From the NCBI GenBank assembly GCA_900543585.1, contig UQRP01000004.1, positions 1 through 64,000 of the forward strand: a stretch of DNA of 64,000 nt. Direction: 5' to 3'. Both the position numbers and the translations under genes were made by a program. Shown one piece after another: positions 25,398-32,698 of the stretch (position 1 is the first letter of the stretch; each line of letters begins with the position of its first letter). The DNA comes from an uncultured Prevotella sp. GTDB lineage: Bacteria > Bacteroidota > Bacteroidia > Bacteroidales > Bacteroidaceae. The notes under the pieces were generated by a model. The model saw only the letters and a program-made list of their open reading frames with translations. It did no database searches and was not told the origin of the DNA.

Positions 25398-26366
25398 ATG
25401 GACGACAAAATTAAAAGCCCGTGGCCTGGACCGGAAGGCCTTATTCCTGTAACAAACGGCAAGGCGGAGGATGCCAATAAAATCAACCGTCAATATCTTG
25501 ATGACCTGCTCGTTGAGATGCGGGTGATTGATGCTGTAGAACCGAACCTTGAGACAGAGATATTCGGAAGAAGATTCAGTTCGCCGATAATGATGCCCGC
25601 TTTCTCTCATCTTAATAAAGTTGGCAAAGACGGCCGTAAGCCGATGGAAGAATACGCTATGGCTGCAAAAGAACTCAACGTGCTCAACTGGGTGGGAATG
25701 GAGCCTGACGATGAATTCGCCTCTATTGCGAAAGTTGGCGCGCCTACGGTCCGCATCATTAAGCCATTTGCCGACCATGACATGATTATGAAGCAGATAG
25801 CCTTTGCTGAGCACCACGGAGCTTTTGCTGTCGGCATTGATATAGACCACATTGCCGGAAAAGACGGACACTATGATATTGTTGACGGGCTGCCGCTTGG
25901 CCCAATAACGAAGAATGATCTTGCCGGATACACCCGTTCAACAAAGCTGCCCTTCATAGCCAAGGGCGTCCTCTCTGTTTCTGATGCGCTCAAAGCCCGT
26001 GACGCCGGCTGCAAGGGGATATTTGTCTCCCATCATCATGGAAGAATACCCTTCGGCATACCTCCTACTGCCATCCTGCCTCAAATCAAAAAGGCATTTG
26101 AAGGCAGCAACGTGATGATATTCTGCGACTGTGGTATAGACACGGGTTATGACGCCTATAAGGCTCTTGCTCTTGGTGCGGATGTGGTTGCTGTGGGTCG
26201 TGGCATCCTGGCACCACTGCTGAAAGAAGGCACGGATGGTGTGGCAAAGAAGGTGAGGAAGATGAACGAGCAGCTGTCGGAACTGATGATGTATACGGGT
26301 ATCGCCGATACGAAGTCTTTCGACAGCAGCGTCATCCATTATAAGAAAAACAACATGTTATTCTGA
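25398..26366 (+). CDS. FMN-dependent 2-hydroxyacid dehydrogenase/oxidase family protein
   Basis: 322-residue TIM-barrel flavoprotein of the LldD / lactate-glycolate oxidase family. FMN-binding segments LPFIAKGVLSVSDALKARDAG and ALALGADVVAVGRGIL are clear. The active-site stretch that reads SNHGGRQLD in characterised enzymes is SHHHGRIPFG here, keeping the catalytic histidine and arginine but altering the loop. The family oxidises L-lactate or other 2-hydroxyacids; the real substrate is open. The upstream extension of the frame starts before the promoter box, so ATG 25398 is used. It faces ldhA across a shared 217-bp control region. Confidence 0.83.
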   Translation: MDDKIKSPWPGPEGLIPVTNGKAEDANKINRQYLDDLLVEMRVIDAVEPNLETEIFGRRFSSPIMMPAFSHLNKVGKDGRKPMEEYAMAAKELNVLNWVGMEPDDEFASIAKVGAPTVRIIKPFADHDMIMKQIAFAEHHGAFAVGIDIDHIAGKDGHYDIVDGLPLGPITKNDLAGYTRSTKLPFIAKGVLSVSDALKARDAGCKGIFVSHHHGRIPFGIPPTAILPQIKKAFEGSNVMIFCDCGIDTGYDAYKALALGADVVAVGRGILAPLLKEGTDGVAKKVRKMNEQLSELMMYTGIADTKSFDSSVIHYKKNNMLF

Positions 26367-26397
26367 TGATTTTATCTTCTATAAAAGAAATTATCCG

Positions 26398-26405
26398 TAT
26401 ATTTG
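26398..26405 (+). promoter_or_regulatory. Promoter -7 box of a decayed gene
   Basis: TATATTTG, 25 bases before the ATG of the ATPase remnant at 26430, showing that this was once an expressed gene. Confidence 0.5.
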
Positions 26406-26429
26406 CACAGTTTATTAATTATAGAAGAT

Positions 26430-26599
26430 ATGGAGAACATTATCAGAAAGCCTCATCTTGACAAGATAGAGCAAGCGCTTGAATCATCTTTGTAGATAAG
26501 GAGGAGAAGGAATTTGACGACATCAGAGACTATCACGATCTAAATCAGCGTGCAGGGCTCCCGAGGGATAGATTTGAAGTGTCCAGCACAAGAAGATAA
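26430..26599 (+). pseudogene. Remnant of an AAA ATPase (DUF4143-type) gene
   Basis: The frame from ATG 26430 reads MENIIRKPHLDKIEQALESS and then stops at 26495. In another frame, 26486-26599 reads IFVDKEEKEFDDIRDYHDLN up to a stop. The first piece looks like the N-terminus, and the second like an internal piece, of the ATP-binding DUF4143 proteins common in Bacteroidales; the P-loop between them is lost. So this is an internally deleted, frameshifted remnant. It occupies the left edge of the AT-rich restriction-modification insertion. Confidence 0.6.
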
Positions 26600-26637
26600 A
26601 AAAATAAAGAAAAGACTATTATCTTAGAAACTTTCAT

Positions 26638-26645
26638 TAAATTTG
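26638..26645 (+). promoter_or_regulatory. Promoter -7 box of the Type II restriction-modification genes
   Basis: TAAATTTG, 28 bases before the endonuclease ATG. Confidence 0.6.
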
Positions 26646-26672
26646 CACTAAGAAGAATCTTATTGGTAAATT

Positions 26673-27341
26673 ATGAGTAATAGTTATCATAAACTGATAG
26701 ACGAGGCCATCCAAAGTTTTTGGACGACTAAAGCTAAACAAGGCAATGTGTTAGCAGGTAAGCAACTTGATAAATTTCTCACCTTGTTAACCACGGTGGC
26801 TATAGAGACGGGCGTGCCAAGAGATTGTATCTTTCTGAAAAACAATCAAGTACCCGGTTATTACAGGGCAACAAAAGATTGGGATTTCTTAATCGTATCA
26901 GAAAAAGGAAACTTAGTGGCTGCAATAGAATTGAAATCACAGGTAGGCTCTTATGGTAACAATCTAAATAACAGAACGGAGGAATCCCTCGGCTCAGCTG
27001 AGGATTTTTGGACTGCGTTTCGGGAGAAGGCCTTTCCTTGCCTTCAGTCGCCTTGGCTTGGATATGTGATGGTTGTCGGCGAGGATGAGGGCTCAACGCA
27101 TCCTGTTAGCGTAAGTGAACAACATTTTTCCGTGAGACCTGAATTTAAATGTGCAAGTTATCTTGATCGTTATAAAATCCTCTGTCAACGGTTGGTATTG
27201 GAGCATAAATACAATGCAGTAGCGCTTATAGCTACAAGTGACAAAGACCATTACCGCGACTTGTCTGATGATATTTCCTTAGAATCCTTTCTTAATTCAT
27301 TTCGTGGACAATTATTAGGTATGGCTGATGAGTTTAAATAA
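26673..27341 (+). CDS. PaeR7I/XhoI-like Type II restriction endonuclease
   Basis: 222-residue endonuclease resembling the PaeR7I/XhoI family, which cuts CTCGAG. Supporting text: VPGYYRATKDWDFLIVSEKG with the catalytic aspartate, AAIELKSQVGSYGNNLNNRTEE with the ExK of the PD-(D/E)xK fold, then GSAEDFWTAFREKAF. Its 3' end overlaps the methyltransferase start by 14 bases, so the two are coupled, with the nuclease first. Its base composition is lower in GC than the flanking core genes, indicating horizontal acquisition. Specificity is inferred from family recall. Confidence 0.85.
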   Translation: MSNSYHKLIDEAIQSFWTTKAKQGNVLAGKQLDKFLTLLTTVAIETGVPRDCIFLKNNQVPGYYRATKDWDFLIVSEKGNLVAAIELKSQVGSYGNNLNNRTEESLGSAEDFWTAFREKAFPCLQSPWLGYVMVVGEDEGSTHPVSVSEQHFSVRPEFKCASYLDRYKILCQRLVLEHKYNAVALIATSDKDHYRDLSDDISLESFLNSFRGQLLGMADEFK

Positions 27342-28929
27342 TATATATGGAACGAGAACAAAAGGCGGACAGCAAGGTGACGTCTATACGTTACCCTATG
27401 TTGTCTCTTTCATGCTTGATGAGGTGGGCTATACAGCTGACCGCGACCTCTCAGCTGTTACAATATTTGAACCCTCGTGTGGTGAAGGTGAATTTGTCAT
27501 AGAAATAGTATCCAGACTTTATCTTTCTTCTGTCAAGTATGGCTTTGATTTTGAAACGGTTTTCAAGGAGAATGTCTTTGCCAGTGACATAGACGAAAAG
27601 AAAATGAAGGTCTGCATAGAACGTATTTCTTCGAGATACAATCTTACAAACGACTCTTTCAGTCATTTCTTCGTAGAGGATTTTCTTTTATCACATCATC
27701 CCTGTGTTGATATCGTTGTTGGCAACCCTCCATATATAAGATACGAGGCAATTCCAAAAGATGCTATGTCTCGATATAAGTCTATATTCCATTGCTTTTA
27801 TTACCGGGCTGACATTTATGTGCTGTTTTTTGAGAAAACCTTGACTATGCTTAAACGAGGTGGACGGCATTGCTTTATTTGTTCTAACAGATGGATGAAG
27901 AATACATATGGGATAAAACTGCGGAATATGATCGCATCTTCTTTCCGATTGGAGAAGATCTTTGACATGGAAGCTATACGGGCCTTTCAAGAGGATGTTT
28001 TAGCTTATCCATCAATTACATTAATAACGAACCAACGGGCGACGCCTCGCGTTGAGTTCTATAAAATAGAGGCTCCTAATGAAATTGGGAAAAAAGCTCC
28101 TGCGATTTTACAGATGCCTTTCGATGGTGATTGGTCAAGTATGTTCACAAAGCAGGTATTTGCTAATTTCCTGACAATTCAAGAGCAGGGCTTTTGTATC
28201 GGTATAGGAGTTGCTACAGGATGTGATTCTATTTTCATATCAAAAAACTTTAAAGGGAATATCGAAGAAGACCTTTTGCTGCCTTGCATTAACGCGCAAA
28301 ATCTGAAGGGCAATCAGCTGAATTGGGATGGTAGATATCTCTTAAACCCATATAACAGTGATGGCTGCTTGGTTGATTTGTCGCTATATCCAAAGGCGAA
28401 AGCGTATCTGCAACTACATTATGATAGGTTGTCTAAAAGACATAAGGCAAGAAAAAAACCTCAACGTTGGTATGCTACGATCGACAGCATTGATAAGAAG
28501 TTGCTGACGAAGCCTAAGGTTTTGTTACCTGACATTTCCGGCAACTCCTTCATCTTTGTTGACGAGGGTAAATATTATCCACAGCATAATATCTATTACA
28601 TTACAGGCGGAACTGTTAGAGAGATGAAAATTTTGGCAGCATTGTTAATGTCGTCAGCCATAAAAGAACAACTTGGAGACATTACCAATCACATGAATGG
28701 TGGATATGCAAGATGGCAGAGCCAATATTTGAAGAAATTACGTCTCCCCGTCGTGGCTGAAATATCTCACCACGACCGCCAAGTGTTATTGGAAAATTAT
28801 GATAATTGTAACCAAAGTGGGATAGACGCTATCGTATCACACATTATTGACACACAGAGAAAAACGAAGATAGTCACGAAAACAAAGAAGAAAGCGATTG
28901 AGCTTACGTTGAATTTTGACTATATATAA
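27328..28929 (+). CDS. Adenine-specific DNA methyltransferase of the PaeR7I-like system
   Basis: 533-residue N6-adenine methyltransferase. SAM-binding motif I appears as FEPSCGEGEFVIEI near residue 48, catalytic motif IV as VVGNPPYIRYE near residue 130; the C-terminal half is a target-recognition region with LPDISGNSFIFVDEG and YYPQHNIYYI. The length equals that of the PaeR7I methyltransferase as I recall it (about 532), which protects CTCGAG. At least four CTCGAG sites exist in this window (2754, 36187, 38132, 59021), so an active nuclease would need this protection. Confidence 0.88.
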   Translation: MSLNNIYGTRTKGGQQGDVYTLPYVVSFMLDEVGYTADRDLSAVTIFEPSCGEGEFVIEIVSRLYLSSVKYGFDFETVFKENVFASDIDEKKMKVCIERISSRYNLTNDSFSHFFVEDFLLSHHPCVDIVVGNPPYIRYEAIPKDAMSRYKSIFHCFYYRADIYVLFFEKTLTMLKRGGRHCFICSNRWMKNTYGIKLRNMIASSFRLEKIFDMEAIRAFQEDVLAYPSITLITNQRATPRVEFYKIEAPNEIGKKAPAILQMPFDGDWSSMFTKQVFANFLTIQEQGFCIGIGVATGCDSIFISKNFKGNIEEDLLLPCINAQNLKGNQLNWDGRYLLNPYNSDGCLVDLSLYPKAKAYLQLHYDRLSKRHKARKKPQRWYATIDSIDKKLLTKPKVLLPDISGNSFIFVDEGKYYPQHNIYYITGGTVREMKILAALLMSSAIKEQLGDITNHMNGGYARWQSQYLKKLRLPVVAEISHHDRQVLLENYDNCNQSGIDAIVSHIIDTQRKTKIVTKTKKKAIELTLNFDYI

Positions 28930-29076
28930 TCTTTCTACTGCCATAGAAGAGGCAGGTCTTTCTTGATGAACACCGCACAAGATGAATAATGATTAGCTGG
29001 TGTTGTCACCTTACGCAAAGATGCGCTACGGTTCTACCAATAATTTTCAAATCATTTCATACCTTTCAAAGAAAGC

Positions 29077-29111
29077 CGCCCGTTCCTCACTATTAGGAGC
29101 GGGCGGTTTTT
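29077..29111. terminator. Terminator between the methyltransferase and TonB receptor genes
   Basis: Stem CCGCCCGTTCCT with AGGAGCGGGCGG (one G-T pair) followed by TTTTTCGTTTT on the plus strand; a weaker T-rich tract on the minus strand may serve the receptor gene. Confidence 0.8.
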
Positions 29112-29134
29112 CGTTTTAGGATGGCAGAGCCCTT

Positions 29135-30988
29135 TTATAAATCGATATTCACTCCGGCCATGACCGTGGCGCGTGGCATGGGGAAGCCGGCGTTGACCTC
29201 ATAGCGTTGGGCAAGGAGATTCTCGCCATGAACGAAGACTTTCAGCTGACGGCTGACACGCAGGGTGGCGGTGAGATCCCACAACCGGAAGTTCTCTGTC
29301 GCTGCGTTGTTCTCCGCCGTGTGAAGCCCGTCGATCCATTGCAGTCCACTGTGCAGGCTGAAGCGGCCGGGCTGCCAGTCAGCACCTATGTAGAGCTTGT
29401 GCTTCGGGGCAGCTGTGAGCGTGCGGCTGGTATGGAGGAAGCTGTAGTTGGCATCGAGGCGCAGTCGGCTGACAGGAGCGTAGAAGCCTAAGAGCTCGAA
29501 GCCGGAGTTCTCGGTGCTGCCCGTGTTGACATTCAGCGGCCGGCTATCGACCATCTGCGTGGTGATGAGGTTGTCGGCATTGAGATAGAAGACGTTGAGA
29601 CCATAGCCAAGACGGCCGTCGAGGAGCCGCTGGCGCAAGGAGAACTCATAGTTCCAGAGCCGTTCGGGGGCGAGGTCGGCATTGGCCGGGCGGAACATGT
29701 AGAGCTCGCGCAGGGTAGGATTGCGGAAGCCCTTGCCCACGATGGCTTTCAGCTCCATGTCGTGGGGCAGACGTGCGGTGAGTCCGCCCTGCGGTATCCA
29801 TTCACTGCCCGACACGCTGTGGTGGTCGTATCGCAGGGCCACGTCGGCGGTGAGCCACGACAGCAGCTCCTGGCGGATGTCGGCATAGCCCGCCACCTCA
29901 TTGACGTTGCGGTCGGCGATGTCCGTGCGACTGCCGTCAGCCATGGCTTTTTGCCAGGCATGACCGCCAAAGCGCTGGTAGTCGAAGCCGAGGGTCAGGT
30001 GTGTGGTGGAGAAAGGCGCGAAGCTCTCATAGGCCGAGACGCCGCCCATGCGGTCGTTGTGCATGTAGAAAGCCGTCTGAGGGGAGCGTGAGGCGGTGTG
30101 GCCGTCGTTGATGTGGTGGTGGCCCCAGTTGTAGAAGGCGCGCACAGCACCCGACACACGCCCATAGTCGTTAGTGAGCGAGAGGGCTGCCATGCCCCGC
30201 GTGATGTCCATGTCGTTGTCGATGAGCGGAGCAGAGACAGGACCGGGATTGGACGACTCCTGATAGGCGATGTTCACGTTGCCGTCCAACTGCCAGTAGC
30301 GACTGAGGTCGTAGCCGAGCTTGACGAAACCGCTCGTCTGACTGAAAGCCGCGTTGGGGCGATGGCCGTCGGTGCGCTCATAGTTCACTGCGGCGATTGA
30401 CGAGAAGCGGCCCTGGCGCACACGGTTGGTGGCGGTGCCGATGAAGGTGCCGTAGCTGCCGCCTTGCAGGTTGACGTTGGTGCGCACGCCGTTCTCCCGC
30501 ATCTGCCGCGTCACGATGTTCACCACGCCGCCCATGGCATTGCTGCCATAGATGGCCGAGGCAGGACCGCTGACCACCTCCACGCGGTCGGCCAGCATGG
30601 TCTGATAGGTGTCGGCGAGCGGATGGCCGTAGAGCCCGGCATACTGAGGCAGTCCGTCGATGAGCACGAGCAGGTTGGCCGAGCCGCCGATGCCCCTTAT
30701 CTTGATGGTTCCCGCTGCCCCGGTGCTCAGTCCGTAGCCGAGGATGCCGCGTGTGGTGATGAAGAGTCTCGGCACCTGCTGGCTCAGCGTGGGCAGCACA
30801 GAAGGCTGATAAGCGGCCGTGAGCCGCGAGCGGCTGATGACGGACACGTCGAGGGGCAGGTGGCGGATGTCGGACTGATAGCGTGTGCCCGTGACGACCA
30901 CGTCGCTGAGACGCACCGAGTCGGTTTGGGCAAAGGAAAGGCTGGCCGCACCAAGCAGGGCGGTCAACAGTAGTAATTTCTGATCCAT
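29135..30988 (-). CDS. TonB-dependent outer membrane receptor
   Basis: 617 residues, signal peptide MDQKLLLLTALLGAASLSFA, then a TonB-box-like SVRLSDVVVTGTRY, a plug domain with IKIRGIGGSANLLVLIDGLPQ and VEVVSGPASAIYGSNAMGGVVNI, and a 22-strand barrel ending in an aromatic-poor ...VMAGVNIDL. The size and plug resemble BtuB/siderophore-type receptors rather than SusC. The DUF362 gene lies 15 bases upstream in the same direction, so the two are probably one operon. No riboswitch or Fur-like site is visible, and the ligand is unknown. Confidence 0.92.
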   Translation of the reverse strand: MDQKLLLLTALLGAASLSFAQTDSVRLSDVVVTGTRYQSDIRHLPLDVSVISRSRLTAAYQPSVLPTLSQQVPRLFITTRGILGYGLSTGAAGTIKIRGIGGSANLLVLIDGLPQYAGLYGHPLADTYQTMLADRVEVVSGPASAIYGSNAMGGVVNIVTRQMRENGVRTNVNLQGGSYGTFIGTATNRVRQGRFSSIAAVNYERTDGHRPNAAFSQTSGFVKLGYDLSRYWQLDGNVNIAYQESSNPGPVSAPLIDNDMDITRGMAALSLTNDYGRVSGAVRAFYNWGHHHINDGHTASRSPQTAFYMHNDRMGGVSAYESFAPFSTTHLTLGFDYQRFGGHAWQKAMADGSRTDIADRNVNEVAGYADIRQELLSWLTADVALRYDHHSVSGSEWIPQGGLTARLPHDMELKAIVGKGFRNPTLRELYMFRPANADLAPERLWNYEFSLRQRLLDGRLGYGLNVFYLNADNLITTQMVDSRPLNVNTGSTENSGFELLGFYAPVSRLRLDANYSFLHTSRTLTAAPKHKLYIGADWQPGRFSLHSGLQWIDGLHTAENNAATENFRLWDLTATLRVSRQLKVFVHGENLLAQRYEVNAGFPMPRATVMAGVNIDL

Positions 30989-31003
30989 GAAGATATGGAG
31001 GGG

Positions 31004-31993
31004 TTATTTCTTGTCAATATTGACGAGGGTGTATTTCTTCGAGCCGAGGCCTATCTTCTCCGCCCAGTCGATGGTATGCGTGCCATGCTGCTTGTCGATG
31101 CGCTTGAGCAGGTCGGTCGGATCGTTCTTGGCCGTCACCTTCTGGTTGTTGATGATATCGACGCAAGCCTGGTCGAGGGCCACGGGGTCGGTGCTGGCGA
31201 GGATGCCATAGTCTTCAAGCTTCACGGGAGCGGGGTGGTCCACGCAGTCGCAGTCGATGCTCATGTTGTTCATCACAGAGATGTAGATGATGCCGTTCTC
31301 CTTCTTGAAGTAGTTGACCACCGCCTGAGCCGCTGCCGCCATGCTCTCAAGGAATCCGTCCTGATTGCCGATGTATTTCGGAGTCCACAGCGAGTCCATG
31401 TTGAGCTTGTTCATCTTGCCGGCGGAGTGGATATAAGCCTTGCCGTTGGCCGAGGCGCAGCCGATGGAGAGGTTCTTCAGCGCCCCGCCGTAGCCGCCCA
31501 TGGGATGGCCCTTGAAGTGGTTCAGACAGATCATGAAGTCGTAGTTGGCGAGGTGTCCGCCCACAATGTCGTAGATCAGATGGGTATGGTCGCGCACGGG
31601 GATGCGAATCTCGTCGTACTCGTCCATGATATCCACGGGGAAGTATTTCGTGAATCCGTGGCGGTCAATGACCTTCCAGTGGTTGGCCGAGTTGTTACGC
31701 ACGTCGTTGGGGTCGCCGCCGTAGGCGGTGTTGTTCTCCACAATGGTGCCGTCAACATCATAGACCAGGTCCTTGATGAGCTCGGGCTTGAGATAGTTGG
31801 GGTTGGAGCCCTCGCCCGTGCTCACCTTCACGGCGACGCGTCCCTTGGCCTTTACGCCCAGGGCCTGATAGATACGTACAAGCGAGGCGGGAGAGATCTC
31901 ACGGGTGAGATACACCTTGGACTGTGCCCAAGCCGTGGTGCCCAAGGCTAACAGCACGACTACTGCAAGGGCTCTGAAATGGAAATGACTCAT
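31004..31993 (-). CDS. Exported DUF362-domain protein
   Basis: 329-residue exported protein (signal peptide MSHFHFRALAVVVLLALGTTAWA). The body matches DUF362: a conserved histidine-lysine run NHFKGHPMGGYGGALKNLSIGCAS and a C-terminal DCDCVDHPAPVKLEDYGIL segment with several cysteines, suggesting metal or cluster binding. The frame continues 38 codons further upstream, but a TATCTTTG promoter box at 32028-32035 lies inside that extension, so the ATG at 31993 is used. First gene of a unit with the TonB receptor; a joint role in cofactor or metal uptake is inference. Confidence 0.85.
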   Translation of the reverse strand: MSHFHFRALAVVVLLALGTTAWAQSKVYLTREISPASLVRIYQALGVKAKGRVAVKVSTGEGSNPNYLKPELIKDLVYDVDGTIVENNTAYGGDPNDVRNNSANHWKVIDRHGFTKYFPVDIMDEYDEIRIPVRDHTHLIYDIVGGHLANYDFMICLNHFKGHPMGGYGGALKNLSIGCASANGKAYIHSAGKMNKLNMDSLWTPKYIGNQDGFLESMAAAAQAVVNYFKKENGIIYISVMNNMSIDCDCVDHPAPVKLEDYGILASTDPVALDQACVDIINNQKVTAKNDPTDLLKRIDKQHGTHTIDWAEKIGLGSKKYTLVNIDKK

Positions 31994-32027
31994 AATCTTA
32001 TGTATTTGATGAATTGTCTTACGGTTG

Positions 32028-32035
32028 CAAAGATA
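32028..32035 (-). promoter_or_regulatory. Promoter -7 box of the DUF362-TonB receptor unit
   Basis: TATCTTTG on the minus strand, 34 bases before the ATG at 31993. Confidence 0.7.
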
Positions 32036-32124
32036 AGCGTTTTTCCACAATGTTGTGTTATATATATCTTCGGATTCCTTACACATTTTGCGGTATTTTG
32101 TACACATCGCGCTGGTCTTGTCTT

Positions 32125-32241
32125 CCTCCTATCCTTCTTCGATGGGATATAGAGAAGATCTGAGAATATCAATATCTCCAAAATATTATTTTTAAGATAT
32201 TCTCGGATTTTCTTTATATCTGCGCCCAGCGCGGTAGGAGG
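32125..32241. repeat. Four-way-junction repeat, unit 1
   Basis: About 117 bp. Outer stem CCTCCTAT with GTAGGAGG; a first small hairpin around TTCG (CC-TTCTTCGATGGG); a long AT-rich central stem from ATATAGAGAAGATC to its complement near 32215; a second small hairpin GCGCCCAGCGC. It is the most diverged of three copies. The spacer to the next copy (32242-32268) contains GTTCCTTACAACGGC. Confidence 0.75.
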
Positions 32242-32268
32242 TAAGTTCCTTACAACGGCTTTTGGTTT

Positions 32269-32380
32269 GTCCTCCTACCCATCTCCGATGGGATATAAAG
32301 AAAATCTGAGAATATCTAAAAATATTTTCTATAATATTCTCAAATATTCTTTATATCTGCGCCCTGCGCGGTAGGAGGAA
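32269..32380. repeat. Four-way-junction repeat, unit 2
   Basis: Same plan as unit 1: outer stem GTCCTCCTAC/GTAGGAGGA, hairpin CCCATCTCCGATGGG, central stem starting ATATAAAGAAAATC, hairpin CTGCGCCCTGCGCGG. Base changes in the central stem and in the second hairpin loop leave pairing largely intact. The spacer after it (32381-32404) is nearly the same as the first one. Confidence 0.8.
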
Positions 32381-32400
32381 GTTCCTTACAACGGCTTTTG

Positions 32401-32529
32401 GTTTGTCCTCCTACCCATCTTCGATGGGATATAGAGAAAATCAGAGAATATCAATATCTCCAAAATATTATTTTTAAAGATATTCTCAGATTTTCTTTAT
32501 ATCCGCGCTTGCGCGGTAGGAGGACAAAC
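32401..32529. repeat. Four-way-junction repeat, unit 3
   Basis: Best preserved copy. Outer stem of 14 bp (GTTTGTCCTCCTAC with GTAGGAGGACAAAC), hairpin CCCATCTTCGATGGG, central stem of about 24 bp with only two mispairs, and hairpin CCGCGCTTGCGCGG. The period to unit 2 is about 136 bp. Confidence 0.85.
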
Positions 32530-32653
32530 AAAGCGCCACGGCAGAGGTTCAAAGGCCTCAGAGGCTTCGTTGCAATGACCGTGAGGATATCTTTTCCGCC
32601 AATAGGGTAAGTTTACCCGAAGATATGGTAATCGGAATATGAGGGGAAAGACA

Positions 32654-32661
32654 TAACTTTG
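32654..32661 (+). promoter_or_regulatory. Promoter -7 box of the esterase-cupin fusion gene
   Basis: TAACTTTG, 37 bases before the ATG. Just upstream, at about 32587-32630, a GATATCTT/AAGATAT dyad encloses the small hairpin GGGTAAGTTTACCC, a possible operator. No gene between 32036 and 32698. Confidence 0.65.
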
Positions 32662-32698
32662 CAACATCATCATTAAACCATCAAACAAGACGTATACA

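Noticed and set aside
26430..26495. A real 21-residue peptide gene
   Set aside because: It matches the beginning of an ATPase whose continuation is found in another frame, so decay is the simpler explanation.
32125..32529. CRISPR array
   Set aside because: Three units of about 120 bp with conserved spacers are too long and too few, and no cas gene is present.
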